From positions 1-6,429 of the forward strand of contig CAMCUG010000088.1 of assembly GCA_945878835.1 (NCBI GenBank): a stretch of 6,429 nt of DNA, in the 5' to 3' direction. Position numbers and translations under genes: made by a program. The notes under the pieces were generated by a model. The model was given only the letters and a program-made list of their open reading frames with translations, was not told the DNA's origin and did no database searches. Position 1 is the stretch's first letter. Each line of letters starts with the position of its first letter. Source of the stretch: Chryseobacterium gleum. GTDB taxonomy: Bacteria > Bacteroidota > Bacteroidia > Flavobacteriales_D > Sanyastnellaceae. Shown here in pieces: positions 1 through 6,429 of this stretch.

Positions 1-1755
1 GCAGGCACCATTTGGTTCAACACAGATTATCAATTCAACACAGATTTGCTGAAGGATAAATTGGTGGTGCTTGGATGTCTTCAACCCGAAGAAATTACGG
101 GCATTGGCGCCATGGTAGATCTTCAAGAAGAGTATCTTGGTGTTCCGCAAGTGCAGCTCATTACGCTTATTCCTGCGAGAGATCCAGCTTACAGCCGACA
201 AGAGATCTTCGACTTCATTCAACAAAATGGAATCAGTCATCCGATTGGGATTGTTCCGAATTGGGGCGATATCCCTCTGATTGAAGGAGCTAAACTTCCT
301 CAAATTTTGGTATTCGATAAAAACATGAGGGAATCCGTTATGGGTATTCAAGGTATGCGCAACCGTGAAACCTTTAGCGCGTCACTTACGCAATGGGTGA
401 AGGCAGATGCAAACAGCTACTCCTTGTGGCAAGCGACCATTACGCCAGAACCTAAATATTGGGCGAACCCCTTGATTGAACTTCCAAACGACTTGTGCTA
501 TTTCTCCGGAGAACTCGCGGTTTCAGAGCCTGCACTTTTCCGAGTGAGCACCATAAGTGAAGACGGATTGATTCAAAAAAGAATTGGCGGAGTGCGAGGA
601 TATGCCGACGGAGATATTTCTGTTGCACAAATGAAGAAGCCCATGGGCGTGACTTTCAGCTTTGCCGAGCAGTTGCTTTACATTGCTGATCCGCTCAATC
701 ACGCCATTCGCATATACGACAACGAGCAACATGTCTTGTTAACCATTCTTGGTAACGGCAAGCAACCCAACATGGAGAATTTCGAGAAGGCAACAACTTG
801 GAAAGGTGCAATTCCATATCCGACCGATGTATTTATAACGAAAAATAAAATTTATGTCCTTGCTGGAAACGATTGCAGCGTCTGGGAATTGAACACCGCC
901 GATCAGTCTTCGAAATTAATTTGGAGAAGCGAAAACAAAGACGCCAATGGAAATGCGCTCAGTGCCCTCTCCCTTCAATTCTTCAACAAAGAATTTTATA
1001 TGTTGAAGAGCAACGGGGCAATTTCTAAATTCAAAAAGAAGAAAGAACAGATTGCTTATGCGCCTGAAACTCCATTGAATCGAGCCGGTGGATTCACGTT
1101 CTACAACAACGATCTTGTCATAAGCGAACCCTTCAACCAGAAAATTTCATGGTTAGGAAGTGTGAAGAATATGGCTGGAAGTGGTGTTATCGGTTTGAAA
1201 GACGGCTCAGCAGACACCGCGCAATTCAATCGCCCCATGGCGTTGAATAAAATTGGAAGTGAAATTTTTGTGTGTGAAGGCGGATACGGTGTGTTGCGGA
1301 AATGGCGAATGGTATCGAACGAAGTGAAAAGTTTTTATCCTGTCGTGAGTCAAGAGGCCTTGTACTCTGGCGAATCTCCAAATGCAGGAGAGGCCGTGGC
1401 TCTAGAGCCAATAATTGTTGAACCGGGAAAAACAACATTGAAATTGAGCATCGATGCTCCGGGATATTTTTTACTGAATAGCGAAGAGAACGGTGTATTC
1501 ACCGACGAGAACTCGGGTGTGAGTGCTTCAGCAGAACAATTGACAGACGGAAAAATTGATTTAGTCCTAGACATTCCAGTGAATAGAACGGAGATGGGAT
1601 TTATTCAACTGGGATTGCAGTTGGTGCTGCATCCGAACGACGCTCCGAAGATGACTTACTTGAAGAAAATGTTTGTGGTCTTCACGTATGAAATTCTTCC
1701 GGGAAGCGAACACGAACAAGAGCTAATCATTCATCCGTTTGTAAAACCGAATTAA
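1..1755 (+). CDS. NHLRC2-like protein: thioredoxin-fold domain plus NHL beta-propeller (5' partial)
   Basis: The frame is open from base 1, so the start lies upstream; 584 codons are visible, ending in TAA. A TTG at 46 could be read as a start, but it would cut into the first domain. Visible residues about 5-135 resemble a thioredoxin-like fold: WFNT at 5-8, a hydrophobic strand KLVVLGC at 20-26, SHPI at 79-82, and KLPQ at 98-101 with a likely cis-Pro100. The redox CXXC is absent; only Cys26 sits nearby. NHL-type repeats follow: IGGVRGYADG at 195-204 with LYIADPLNHAIR at 226-237, and GLKDG at 398-402 with a degenerate IFVCEGGYGVLR at 422-433. The last 120 or so residues look like the C-terminal beta domain of NHLRC2-type proteins. 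Such proteins combine a thioredoxin domain and a propeller; their bacterial role is unclear. Here a scaffold or protein-binding job fits better than redox catalysis, which is inference. No export signal can be judged because the N-terminus is missing. Confidence 0.85.
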   Translation, partial: AGTIWFNTDYQFNTDLLKDKLVVLGCLQPEEITGIGAMVDLQEEYLGVPQVQLITLIPARDPAYSRQEIFDFIQQNGISHPIGIVPNWGDIPLIEGAKLPQILVFDKNMRESVMGIQGMRNRETFSASLTQWVKADANSYSLWQATITPEPKYWANPLIELPNDLCYFSGELAVSEPALFRVSTISEDGLIQKRIGGVRGYADGDISVAQMKKPMGVTFSFAEQLLYIADPLNHAIRIYDNEQHVLLTILGNGKQPNMENFEKATTWKGAIPYPTDVFITKNKIYVLAGNDCSVWELNTADQSSKLIWRSENKDANGNALSALSLQFFNKEFYMLKSNGAISKFKKKKEQIAYAPETPLNRAGGFTFYNNDLVISEPFNQKISWLGSVKNMAGSGVIGLKDGSADTAQFNRPMALNKIGSEIFVCEGGYGVLRKWRMVSNEVKSFYPVVSQEALYSGESPNAGEAVALEPIIVEPGKTTLKLSIDAPGYFLLNSEENGVFTDENSGVSASAEQLTDGKIDLVLDIPVNRTEMGFIQLGLQLVLHPNDAPKMTYLKKMFVVFTYEILPGSEHEQELIIHPFVKPN

Positions 1756-2804
1756 TTGTCGCCGCGAAGTTTTCCCAATTCTACGGCTGCTTCGGTATAG
1801 TCGGGCTTAATTTTCAAAGCTAGATTCAAATCGGCTTCGGCATTGATTTTATCTCCTTTGCCTTCGTAGCATAAAGCTCTGTTGTAGGCAGCTTGGAAGT
1901 AATTCGGATTTTTCTCCAATGCTAAATTGAAGGCTTCAATTCCTTTTTGATAGTCTTTCAAATAAACGAGGTAAACAAATCCTTTGTTGAAATAAGCTGC
2001 AGAAAAATTCGCATCGATTCCAATAATCTTGTCGTAGCAAACGAGCGCTTCTTGATAGTTACTCGGATTCTTCACCCCAGTTTCCTGAAGGAAAATAGCT
2101 TTGTTGTAATACGGCTCAACGAAGTTCGGATGAAGGTCAATGGCTGAATTGTAATACTCTTTCGCTAATGGATTTCCATAACTCGCACACACCAATCCCG
2201 CTTCTACGTATGCGTCGTAATAACTCGGATCAACCTCAACGGCCGTCTGATAAGAGCTTAGCGCCAAAGTGGTGTCGCGAACCTGGCGGTACAAGCGGCC
2301 TTTTAAATAGTAGGCGTATGCCAAACGTTCATCCTGACGGAGCACGTTGTTAATTTGCTGAAGGGCCAACTCGTAATTGTTCAGCGCAATGTCCATAGCG
2401 GCTTTTTCAAGCAAACCCTCTTTGTGTTGAGGGTCTTTTTCAATACACTTCTGATAATCTTTATACGCCTCAACCACGCGTTGCTGATCGAAGTGAATTT
2501 GTCCAGCCGTGAAGTAGATATCTGCTTTGGTTGAATCAATGGCCTTCGCGCGAACAATGTCGGCATTGGCTTCATTGAATTTTTTCAATCCGGAATAGTA
2601 GCGCGCTCTTTCTAAGTAATGCGCAAAGTTGTTGGGTTCTGCTGTAATCTTCGCGTTAATAGCGCGAAGCGTCGTATCCGAAGTCTCTTCAATGCCTAAG
2701 TTGGTTTTCGAATTGCAGCTTTTGCACGATTCGAGGGTAGAAGCAAATGCGCAAATAAGCACCAACGCGAAAACGGAAATAAAGGTCTTGAGCTTTTTCA
2801 ACAT
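1752..2804 (-). CDS. TPR-repeat lipoprotein (predicted)
   Basis: This 350-residue protein starts MLKKLKTFISVFALVLICAF, a basic N-terminus followed by a hydrophobic segment, then LESC with Cys27 as a candidate lipidation site (Glu at -2 is atypical for a lipobox). The frame stays open upstream to 2894, but the ATG at 2804 is preferred: it places the signal sequence at the N-terminus, and the likely promoter -7 element lies inside the extension. From about residue 60 to 337 there are some eight tetratricopeptide units of about 34 residues, for example AYAYYLKGRLY at 162-172 and AAYNRALCYEGKGD at 305-318, with DP or NP at unit ends. TPR arrays bind proteins and act as scaffolds; the partner cannot be deduced. 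The protein probably sits in the periplasm or is anchored to the outer membrane. The acidic surface-export signal reported after the lipidated Cys in some Bacteroidota is not seen. The gene is monocistronic as far as visible, converging on the NHL gene and divergent from the flippase. Confidence 0.92.
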   Translation of the reverse strand: MLKKLKTFISVFALVLICAFASTLESCKSCNSKTNLGIEETSDTTLRAINAKITAEPNNFAHYLERARYYSGLKKFNEANADIVRAKAIDSTKADIYFTAGQIHFDQQRVVEAYKDYQKCIEKDPQHKEGLLEKAAMDIALNNYELALQQINNVLRQDERLAYAYYLKGRLYRQVRDTTLALSSYQTAVEVDPSYYDAYVEAGLVCASYGNPLAKEYYNSAIDLHPNFVEPYYNKAIFLQETGVKNPSNYQEALVCYDKIIGIDANFSAAYFNKGFVYLVYLKDYQKGIEAFNLALEKNPNYFQAAYNRALCYEGKGDKINAEADLNLALKIKPDYTEAAVELGKLRGDN

Positions 2805-2822
2805 AACATTCAATTGAGCTAT

Positions 2823-2856
2823 CAAAAGTAAGGTGTTCGTCTTTTCTTTTCTACAA
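2823..2856 (-). promoter_or_regulatory. Bacteroidota-type promoter of the TPR lipoprotein gene (predicted)
   Basis: Read on the minus strand, TACTTTTG (2830 down to 2823) fits the Bacteroidota -7 consensus TAnnTTTG exactly. A TTG at 2856-2854 lies 23 bases before it, at the long end of the accepted spacing for the -33 element; a second TTG sits directly upstream of that one. Transcription would begin around 2817 and give a leader of roughly a dozen bases before the ATG at 2804. This supports 2804 over any start further upstream. Confidence 0.55.
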
Positions 2857-2909
2857 CAATTTATCTTACGGTTGATATTCGACCTTTGTAGCACATTAAT
2901 TTCAAACCA

Positions 2910-4445
2910 TTGGCATCCGAAGGCAAACAGTTCGTTTCAAGTTTCTCATGGAATTCCGCTACGGTGGTCTTGCAAATACTTATTCAGCTGGGCTATACCG
3001 CATTGCTTGCGCGACTGATTGCGCCTGAGAATTTCGCGGTTATGGGCATTGTTTTAAGTCTCATGGGATTCGCTGAAATCTTTTCACAGATTGGTCTAGG
3101 ACCTGCGCTCATTCAGCGAAAAGATATTGATCAATCGCACATCAATTCGGCTTTTACGACATCCTTGGGATTGGGAATAATCTTCACCCTGTCCTTTGTG
3201 GCGGCTGCTCCCATGATTGCCAGAGCCTACGGAATTGATACGTTGAAGGAAATCATTCCTGTCGTGTGCTCAAGCTTTACGATTTCGGCGTTGAGTGTGG
3301 TTCCGCGAAACCTCATGATGAAGAACATGAAGTTCAAATCGTTCTTCACCGCGAGCATGCTAAGTATTGTTGGAGGGAATTTAGTTGTAGGACTTTGGTT
3401 GGCTTACGGAGGTTACGAGATTTGGGCATACGTATGGGCGTTGTTCGCACAGAATGCACTTATGACTTTGGCTTGTTGGATCCTTCAGCCGACGCGGATT
3501 CAATTCAAATGGAATAAAAAGTCGACGTTGCAATTGTTGAATTACGGTGCAGGAAGTTCGCTGTTCAACGCATTGAATTACGCCGCGACGAAAGTCGATG
3601 TTGCTGTTCTTCCGCTCTTCTCGAAAGGCACCGCGCTTTTTCCTAATACAGTTTCTTTGAATCAGGCGGGCATGTACGAAAGAGGCGCTTATGTAGCGTC
3701 ACTTCCAATTACCATTATGGCGAAACTGAGCGACAGCGTGTTGTTCAGCGGCATGTCGAAATTGCAAGAAGAGACCGAACGCTTGAAGCGGGTAGTGTTA
3801 GCAGCAACCAATGTGCTAAGCATTTTAATTTTCCCACTTGCCTGTTTCGTGTTTGTTTTTAGTGAAGACATTCTTCGTGTTTATTTAGGAAGCAACTACA
3901 TGGGTGCAGCTCATCTCTTGCAATGGTTGTTTGTGGCCGTTATTTTTAGAACACTTACTCGTCCTATTGACTCTTTGCTTCGCGCAAAGGGTGAAGTCTA
4001 TAAAGGAAGTTGGATCAAAGGCATTTATCTGATTTTAATGATCGTTGGAGTCATGGTAGCTGCCCGTTTTTCGGTGGAAGCCGTTGCGATTTCCATTGCG
4101 GTAACAACTGGAATTCATTACTTCATGATGATTGGTTTTGCGCACAGAATCTCGGGCGTTTCGGTGAAGGAGCAACTTGCGGCTTTGGTTCCCGGGTCAC
4201 GCATTGGCGCTATGACCTTGCTAGCGGCATACCTTGCGAAATACATGGCTGTGCGTTCGCATATCGATGGAATTTGGTTGTTACTATTTGCTGTTATATG
4301 TGTTTTTGTAGGAGGATGTTTATTGGTGTACATTCGCCCGCAATGGTTGGGAGAGAGAAGCGTTAATCCGCTGTTTATTGTCCCAGAAAGATTTCGGAAA
4401 TTTCCGTTTTTAAATAGAATTTATAAGGCGTTCGATGAAGAGTAG
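2910..4445 (+). CDS. Wzx-like polysaccharide/LPS flippase (MOP superfamily, PST family)
   Basis: This 511-residue, very hydrophobic protein has about 12-14 likely membrane segments, for example residues 15-36, 44-66, 84-105, 150-166, 300-318, 372-386 and 455-475. The N-terminal pattern (FSWNSATVVLQ at 12-22, LLARLIAPENFAVMGIV at 32-48) and the loop IGLGPALIQR at 61-70 are typical of lipopolysaccharide biosynthesis flippases that move lipid-linked sugars across the inner membrane. Length is normal. The start is assigned to TTG at 2910: a TAG stop lies in frame at 2889, no ATG occurs before Met45, and the TTG gives the usual short cytosolic N-terminus. An ATT at 2895 is a remote alternative. 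Residues 235-252 look like an extra stretch before the MYERGA segment where relatives have a short loop. No glycosyltransferase is adjacent, so the cargo is unknown. The 3' end overlaps the next gene by 11 bp. Confidence 0.9.
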   Translation: MASEGKQFVSSFSWNSATVVLQILIQLGYTALLARLIAPENFAVMGIVLSLMGFAEIFSQIGLGPALIQRKDIDQSHINSAFTTSLGLGIIFTLSFVAAAPMIARAYGIDTLKEIIPVVCSSFTISALSVVPRNLMMKNMKFKSFFTASMLSIVGGNLVVGLWLAYGGYEIWAYVWALFAQNALMTLACWILQPTRIQFKWNKKSTLQLLNYGAGSSLFNALNYAATKVDVAVLPLFSKGTALFPNTVSLNQAGMYERGAYVASLPITIMAKLSDSVLFSGMSKLQEETERLKRVVLAATNVLSILIFPLACFVFVFSEDILRVYLGSNYMGAAHLLQWLFVAVIFRTLTRPIDSLLRAKGEVYKGSWIKGIYLILMIVGVMVAARFSVEAVAISIAVTTGIHYFMMIGFAHRISGVSVKEQLAALVPGSRIGAMTLLAAYLAKYMAVRSHIDGIWLLLFAVICVFVGGCLLVYIRPQWLGERSVNPLFIVPERFRKFPFLNRIYKAFDEE

Positions 4446-5136
4446 GTTTTTGATATTGCTTGCATTCGTTTTGTCTCAAGCACTCGGTGTTGGTGCTCAG
4501 GCTAAGTTGGTAGTGAATGCTCCCGACAGCCTTTCCTTTCTCTTGTTTGTAGACGAGGTTCAGTTCAACACAGTTCCGGTTTCTTCCATTCAAGTTTCGA
4601 AATTGAATGTTGGAAAGCACAACATAAAAGTGGTCGTAGAAGCACAAGAGTCGATTTTTCTACTCAGCGCGAAGAACCTGTTTTCACACAGCTTCTCTGT
4701 TTCTGTGGTGAATAGCAAACTCGAGTTGGTTCCTTCAGGAGAATTAAAACTACAAGCCAAAGCTTTTCAGTTTTGGCAGAACAGTTCAATTCAAATTGAA
4801 ACAAACGACAATGTTTACGTAGGAAAGAAAGGATGTGAAAAACCGGCTTCGTCAACTACGGTAGATTCGCTCGTAAATGTTCTTCATTCCAAGTCATTCG
4901 ATACCGAGCGCAAGATGATAGCCCGCGGGCAATTGGAAGCGGATTGCTATTTGGTGAAGGACATTATTAAGATCATTGCGACGATTGAATTGGAAGAAAA
5001 TCGAATGGACTGCATTGTGTCTTCGCTAAGTCAGGTCTACGATATAGAGCTAATCAATGAATTGCTTGAATTGGTTATTCTTGAGCGAAACAAAGAGGCT
5101 CTTGAACAGAAAATTTCACAATTACAAAATCAGTAA
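4435..5136 (+). CDS. Secreted DUF4476 domain protein
   Basis: This 233-residue protein of unknown function starts at the ATG inside the last codons of the flippase gene. Residues 1-23 form a clear Sec signal peptide (MKSRFLILLAFVLSQALGV, then AQA as a likely cleavage site before Lys24). Residues 24-110 look beta-rich, with LLFVDEVQFNTVPVSSIQV and LNVGKHNIKVVV, as in the N-terminal part of other DUF4476 proteins. Residues about 144-212 match DUF4476: a leading GC (133-134), FDTERKM at 155-161, DCYLVKDI at 170-177, and ELEENRMDCIVSSLSQVYD at 185-203. The last 18 residues are charged and helical, perhaps a short coiled coil. Cys134, Cys171 and Cys193 are the only cysteines. DUF4476 proteins are, to my knowledge, common in Bacteroidota and poorly characterised. 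Overlap with the flippase suggests translational coupling, hence an envelope-related job (inference). The domain call is from memory of the family pattern. Confidence 0.8.
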   Translation: MKSRFLILLAFVLSQALGVGAQAKLVVNAPDSLSFLLFVDEVQFNTVPVSSIQVSKLNVGKHNIKVVVEAQESIFLLSAKNLFSHSFSVSVVNSKLELVPSGELKLQAKAFQFWQNSSIQIETNDNVYVGKKGCEKPASSTTVDSLVNVLHSKSFDTERKMIARGQLEADCYLVKDIIKIIATIELEENRMDCIVSSLSQVYDIELINELLELVILERNKEALEQKISQLQNQ

Positions 5137-5151
5137 GAAACATTAAAAGAT

Positions 5152-5159
5152 TACATTTG
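5152..5159 (+). promoter_or_regulatory. Possible -7 promoter element immediately before serC
   Basis: TACATTTG matches the Bacteroidota -7 consensus TAnnTTTG and ends only four bases before the serC ATG, in the 27-bp gap after the DUF4476 gene. No TTG lies 17-23 bases upstream, so the -33 part is missing. If used, it would give a leaderless or nearly leaderless serC-serA transcript. An eight-base match with five fixed positions can arise by chance in AT-rich DNA. Confidence 0.3.
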
Positions 5160-5163
5160 AACC

Positions 5164-6234
5164 ATGAAAAAAGTACACAATTTTAGCGCGGGTCCTTGCA
5201 TTTTACCCTCATCGGTTATTGAAGGTTCAGCAGATGCCATTCGTGAATTCGACGGCATGGGATTGTCGTTGATTGAAATTTCACATAGAAGCAAAAACTT
5301 CGAACGTGTCATGGATGAAGCCCGTCAATTGGTGAAAGATATTTTGAATCTCGAAGATCGCTATGAAGTTCTTTTTCTTCAAGGCGGAGCAACACTCGGA
5401 TTCTACATGGTTCCTTTGAATATATTGAAGGAAGGAGGAAAGGCTGCTTACGCAAACACAGGTGTGTGGGCGAGCGGTGCCATTAAAGAAGCGAAGTTGG
5501 TTGGAAACATTGATGTGGTGACAGATAGCTCTGCTTCCAACCACAATCACATTCCGGAATTGCCTTCGGTTGATGGTTACGATTATTTCCACTACACTTC
5601 CAACAACACCATTTTCGGAACGCAATATCAGTATACGCCGAAAGTTAATGTGCCGTTGGTGTGCGACATGAGTTCAGATATTTTCTCGAAGGAATTCAAT
5701 GCAAATGATTTCTCGTTGATCTACGCCGGTGCGCAGAAGAACATGGGTCCAGCAGGAGCTACGCTTTACATCATTGATAAAGAAATGTTAGGCAAGACAG
5801 GAAGAAAGCTTCCTACTTATTTAGACTTGGCTTCACATATTTCAAAGGACAGCATGGCGAACACACCTCCAGTGTTTTCAGTTTACGCAAGCATGTTAAT
5901 GCTTCGTTGGATCAAAGAAAACGGTGGATTGAAAGGAATGGAAATTCACAACCGTGCGAAGCAAGAATTATTTTATGTTGAATTGGATAGAAACAGCATG
6001 TTCCATGGACACAGCGTTCCAGATAGTCGCTCTTGGATGAATCCGACTTTCCGTTTGAACAACGAAGAGCACTCTGCTACTTTCGATGCCATGTGGAAAG
6101 AAGCGGGAATTAGCGGAATCGCTGGACACCGCAGTGTTGGCGGATATCGCGCGTCTATGTACAACGCACTTCCGTTGGAAAGCGTGCAAGTGTTGGTAGA
6201 TGTAATGAAAGAATTCGAACGTAAAAACGGATAA
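5164..6234 (+). CDS. serC: Phosphoserine aminotransferase SerC (EC 2.6.1.52)
   Basis: This 356-residue protein is full length for the family and starts with the hallmark HNFSAGPCILP at 5-15. SerC is a cytosolic PLP enzyme that converts 3-phosphohydroxypyruvate and glutamate to O-phosphoserine and 2-oxoglutarate, the second step of L-serine synthesis; it can also act in pyridoxine synthesis where that pathway exists. Visible key residues: His41-Arg42 (substrate phosphate/carboxylate contact), GGAT at 74-77, Trp102 (stacks on PLP), Thr149 in HYTSNNTIFGTQ, Asp168 in CDMSSD (PLP ring nitrogen), Lys192 in AGAQKNMGP (Schiff base), and His322-Arg323 with Arg329 in GHRSVGGYR. Residue 79 is Gly where relatives usually have Gln. 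The ATG at 5164 is the only reasonable start. serA begins one base after the stop, so the two are an operon; the upstream DUF4476 gene ends 27 bp before. Confidence 0.98.
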   Translation: MKKVHNFSAGPCILPSSVIEGSADAIREFDGMGLSLIEISHRSKNFERVMDEARQLVKDILNLEDRYEVLFLQGGATLGFYMVPLNILKEGGKAAYANTGVWASGAIKEAKLVGNIDVVTDSSASNHNHIPELPSVDGYDYFHYTSNNTIFGTQYQYTPKVNVPLVCDMSSDIFSKEFNANDFSLIYAGAQKNMGPAGATLYIIDKEMLGKTGRKLPTYLDLASHISKDSMANTPPVFSVYASMLMLRWIKENGGLKGMEIHNRAKQELFYVELDRNSMFHGHSVPDSRSWMNPTFRLNNEEHSATFDAMWKEAGISGIAGHRSVGGYRASMYNALPLESVQVLVDVMKEFERKNG

Positions 6235-6235
6235 G

Positions 6236-6429
6236 ATGAAAATTTTAGCAAACGACGGGATAGACGCAAAAGGACATGCTGCTTTGGAAGCCATGGGCTG
6301 CACAGTCCTTACAGAAAAAGTAAGTCAAGATGCATTGGCTGGTTTCATTCACAATGAAAACATAGACGGACTTTTGGTGCGCAGCGCAACCACGGCAAGA
6401 AAAGAACTGATAGACGCTTGTCCGAATTT
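6236..6429 (+). CDS. serA: D-3-phosphoglycerate dehydrogenase SerA (3' partial, N-terminal 64 residues)
   Basis: The ATG follows the serC stop after a single base (TAA-G-ATG), and the frame runs off the window after 64 full codons. The visible N-terminus begins MKILANDGIDAKGHAALEAM and contains DGLLVRSATTARKELIDACP at 44-63, the classic N-terminal substrate-binding signature of D-2-hydroxyacid dehydrogenases, with the RSAT loop that contacts the substrate carboxylate. The dehydrogenase oxidises 3-phosphoglycerate to 3-phosphohydroxypyruvate with NAD+, which is the substrate of the neighbouring SerC. The adjacency makes 3-phosphoglycerate rather than another hydroxyacid the likely substrate. 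The Rossmann NAD domain, the catalytic Arg/Glu/His, and any C-terminal ACT domain for serine feedback lie outside the window, so regulation cannot be judged. Confidence 0.94.
   Translation, partial: MKILANDGIDAKGHAALEAMGCTVLTEKVSQDALAGFIHNENIDGLLVRSATTARKELIDACPN

Noticed and set aside
46..48. TTG at 46 as the true start of the NHL-domain gene
   Set aside because: The frame is open to base 1 and the upstream residues, including WFNT, fit the beginning of the thioredoxin-like domain, so the gene most likely starts before the window.
1700..1830. Intrinsic terminator between the convergent NHL and TPR genes
   Set aside because: There is no intergenic space, and I found no GC-rich hairpin followed by a T run on either strand.
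1752..2804. TPR repeats as DNA-level tandem repeats or a CRISPR-like array
   Set aside because: The periodicity is at the protein level only; the units share little nucleotide identity and there are no spacers of uniform length.
2881..2888. GACCTTTG as a definite -7 element for the flippase gene
   Set aside because: It differs from the consensus at its first base and no TTG lies at the right distance, so it is not listed as a feature.
2805..2894. N-terminal extension of the TPR protein by 30 residues (start at 2894)
   Set aside because: It would bury the signal sequence, and the -7 promoter element at 2823-2830 lies within it.
3266..3517. Open frame of 83 codons on the + strand inside the flippase gene
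   Set aside because: It lies wholly inside a well-supported gene in another frame and has a composition with no recognisable domain.
4010..4366. 118-codon + strand frame within the flippase gene
   Set aside because: It is a shadow of the flippase reading frame, rich in Cys, Trp and His by frame shift, and starts inside coding sequence with no signal of its own.
5968..6303. Two overlapping minus-strand frames of about 100 codons across the serC end and serA start
   Set aside because: They are antisense to conserved serC and serA sequence and resemble no known protein; frame openness follows from codon bias.

Overview
This window looks like an ordinary, gene-dense piece of a Bacteroidota chromosome, probably from a marine or environmental Flavobacteriales-type organism. 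The phylum call rests on the DUF4476 protein, on a SerC of the type seen in that phylum, on TAnnTTTG-type -7 promoter elements, and on the lack of strong Shine-Dalgarno sequences before the starts. The exact lineage is inference.

Layout: (1) Positions 1-1755 (+) hold the 3' part of a gene for an NHLRC2-like protein: a thioredoxin-fold domain without CXXC, then an NHL beta-propeller, then a C-terminal beta domain. Its start lies before the window. (2) Positions 1752-2804 (-) hold a predicted TPR lipoprotein that converges on it. The two stop codons share the palindrome TTAA. (3) A 105-bp divergent intergenic region (2805-2909) carries a good Bacteroidota-type promoter for the TPR gene. (4) Positions 2910-4445 (+) encode a Wzx/MOP-type polysaccharide flippase, probably starting at TTG. 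(5) Positions 4435-5136 (+), overlapping the flippase by 11 bp, encode a secreted DUF4476 protein. (6) Positions 5164-6234 (+) are serC, followed after one base by (7) the 5' end of serA (6236 to window end).

How the genes work together: SerA oxidises 3-phosphoglycerate and SerC transaminates the product to phosphoserine, so the right end is an L-serine biosynthesis operon. Flippase, DUF4476 gene, serC and serA all run the same way with gaps of 27 bp or less and could be co-transcribed, but no functional link between the envelope pair and the serine pair is evident. A -7-like element just before serC may uncouple them. The NHL and TPR genes are separate units.

I found no RNA genes, insertion sequences, CRISPR arrays, clear intrinsic terminators or mobile-element signs. 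No stretch of more than about 105 bases lacks a gene. I do not see a convincing new multi-gene system. The most unusual items are the apparently non-catalytic thioredoxin domain fused to the NHL propeller, the envelope-serine gene arrangement, and possible leaderless initiation of serC.
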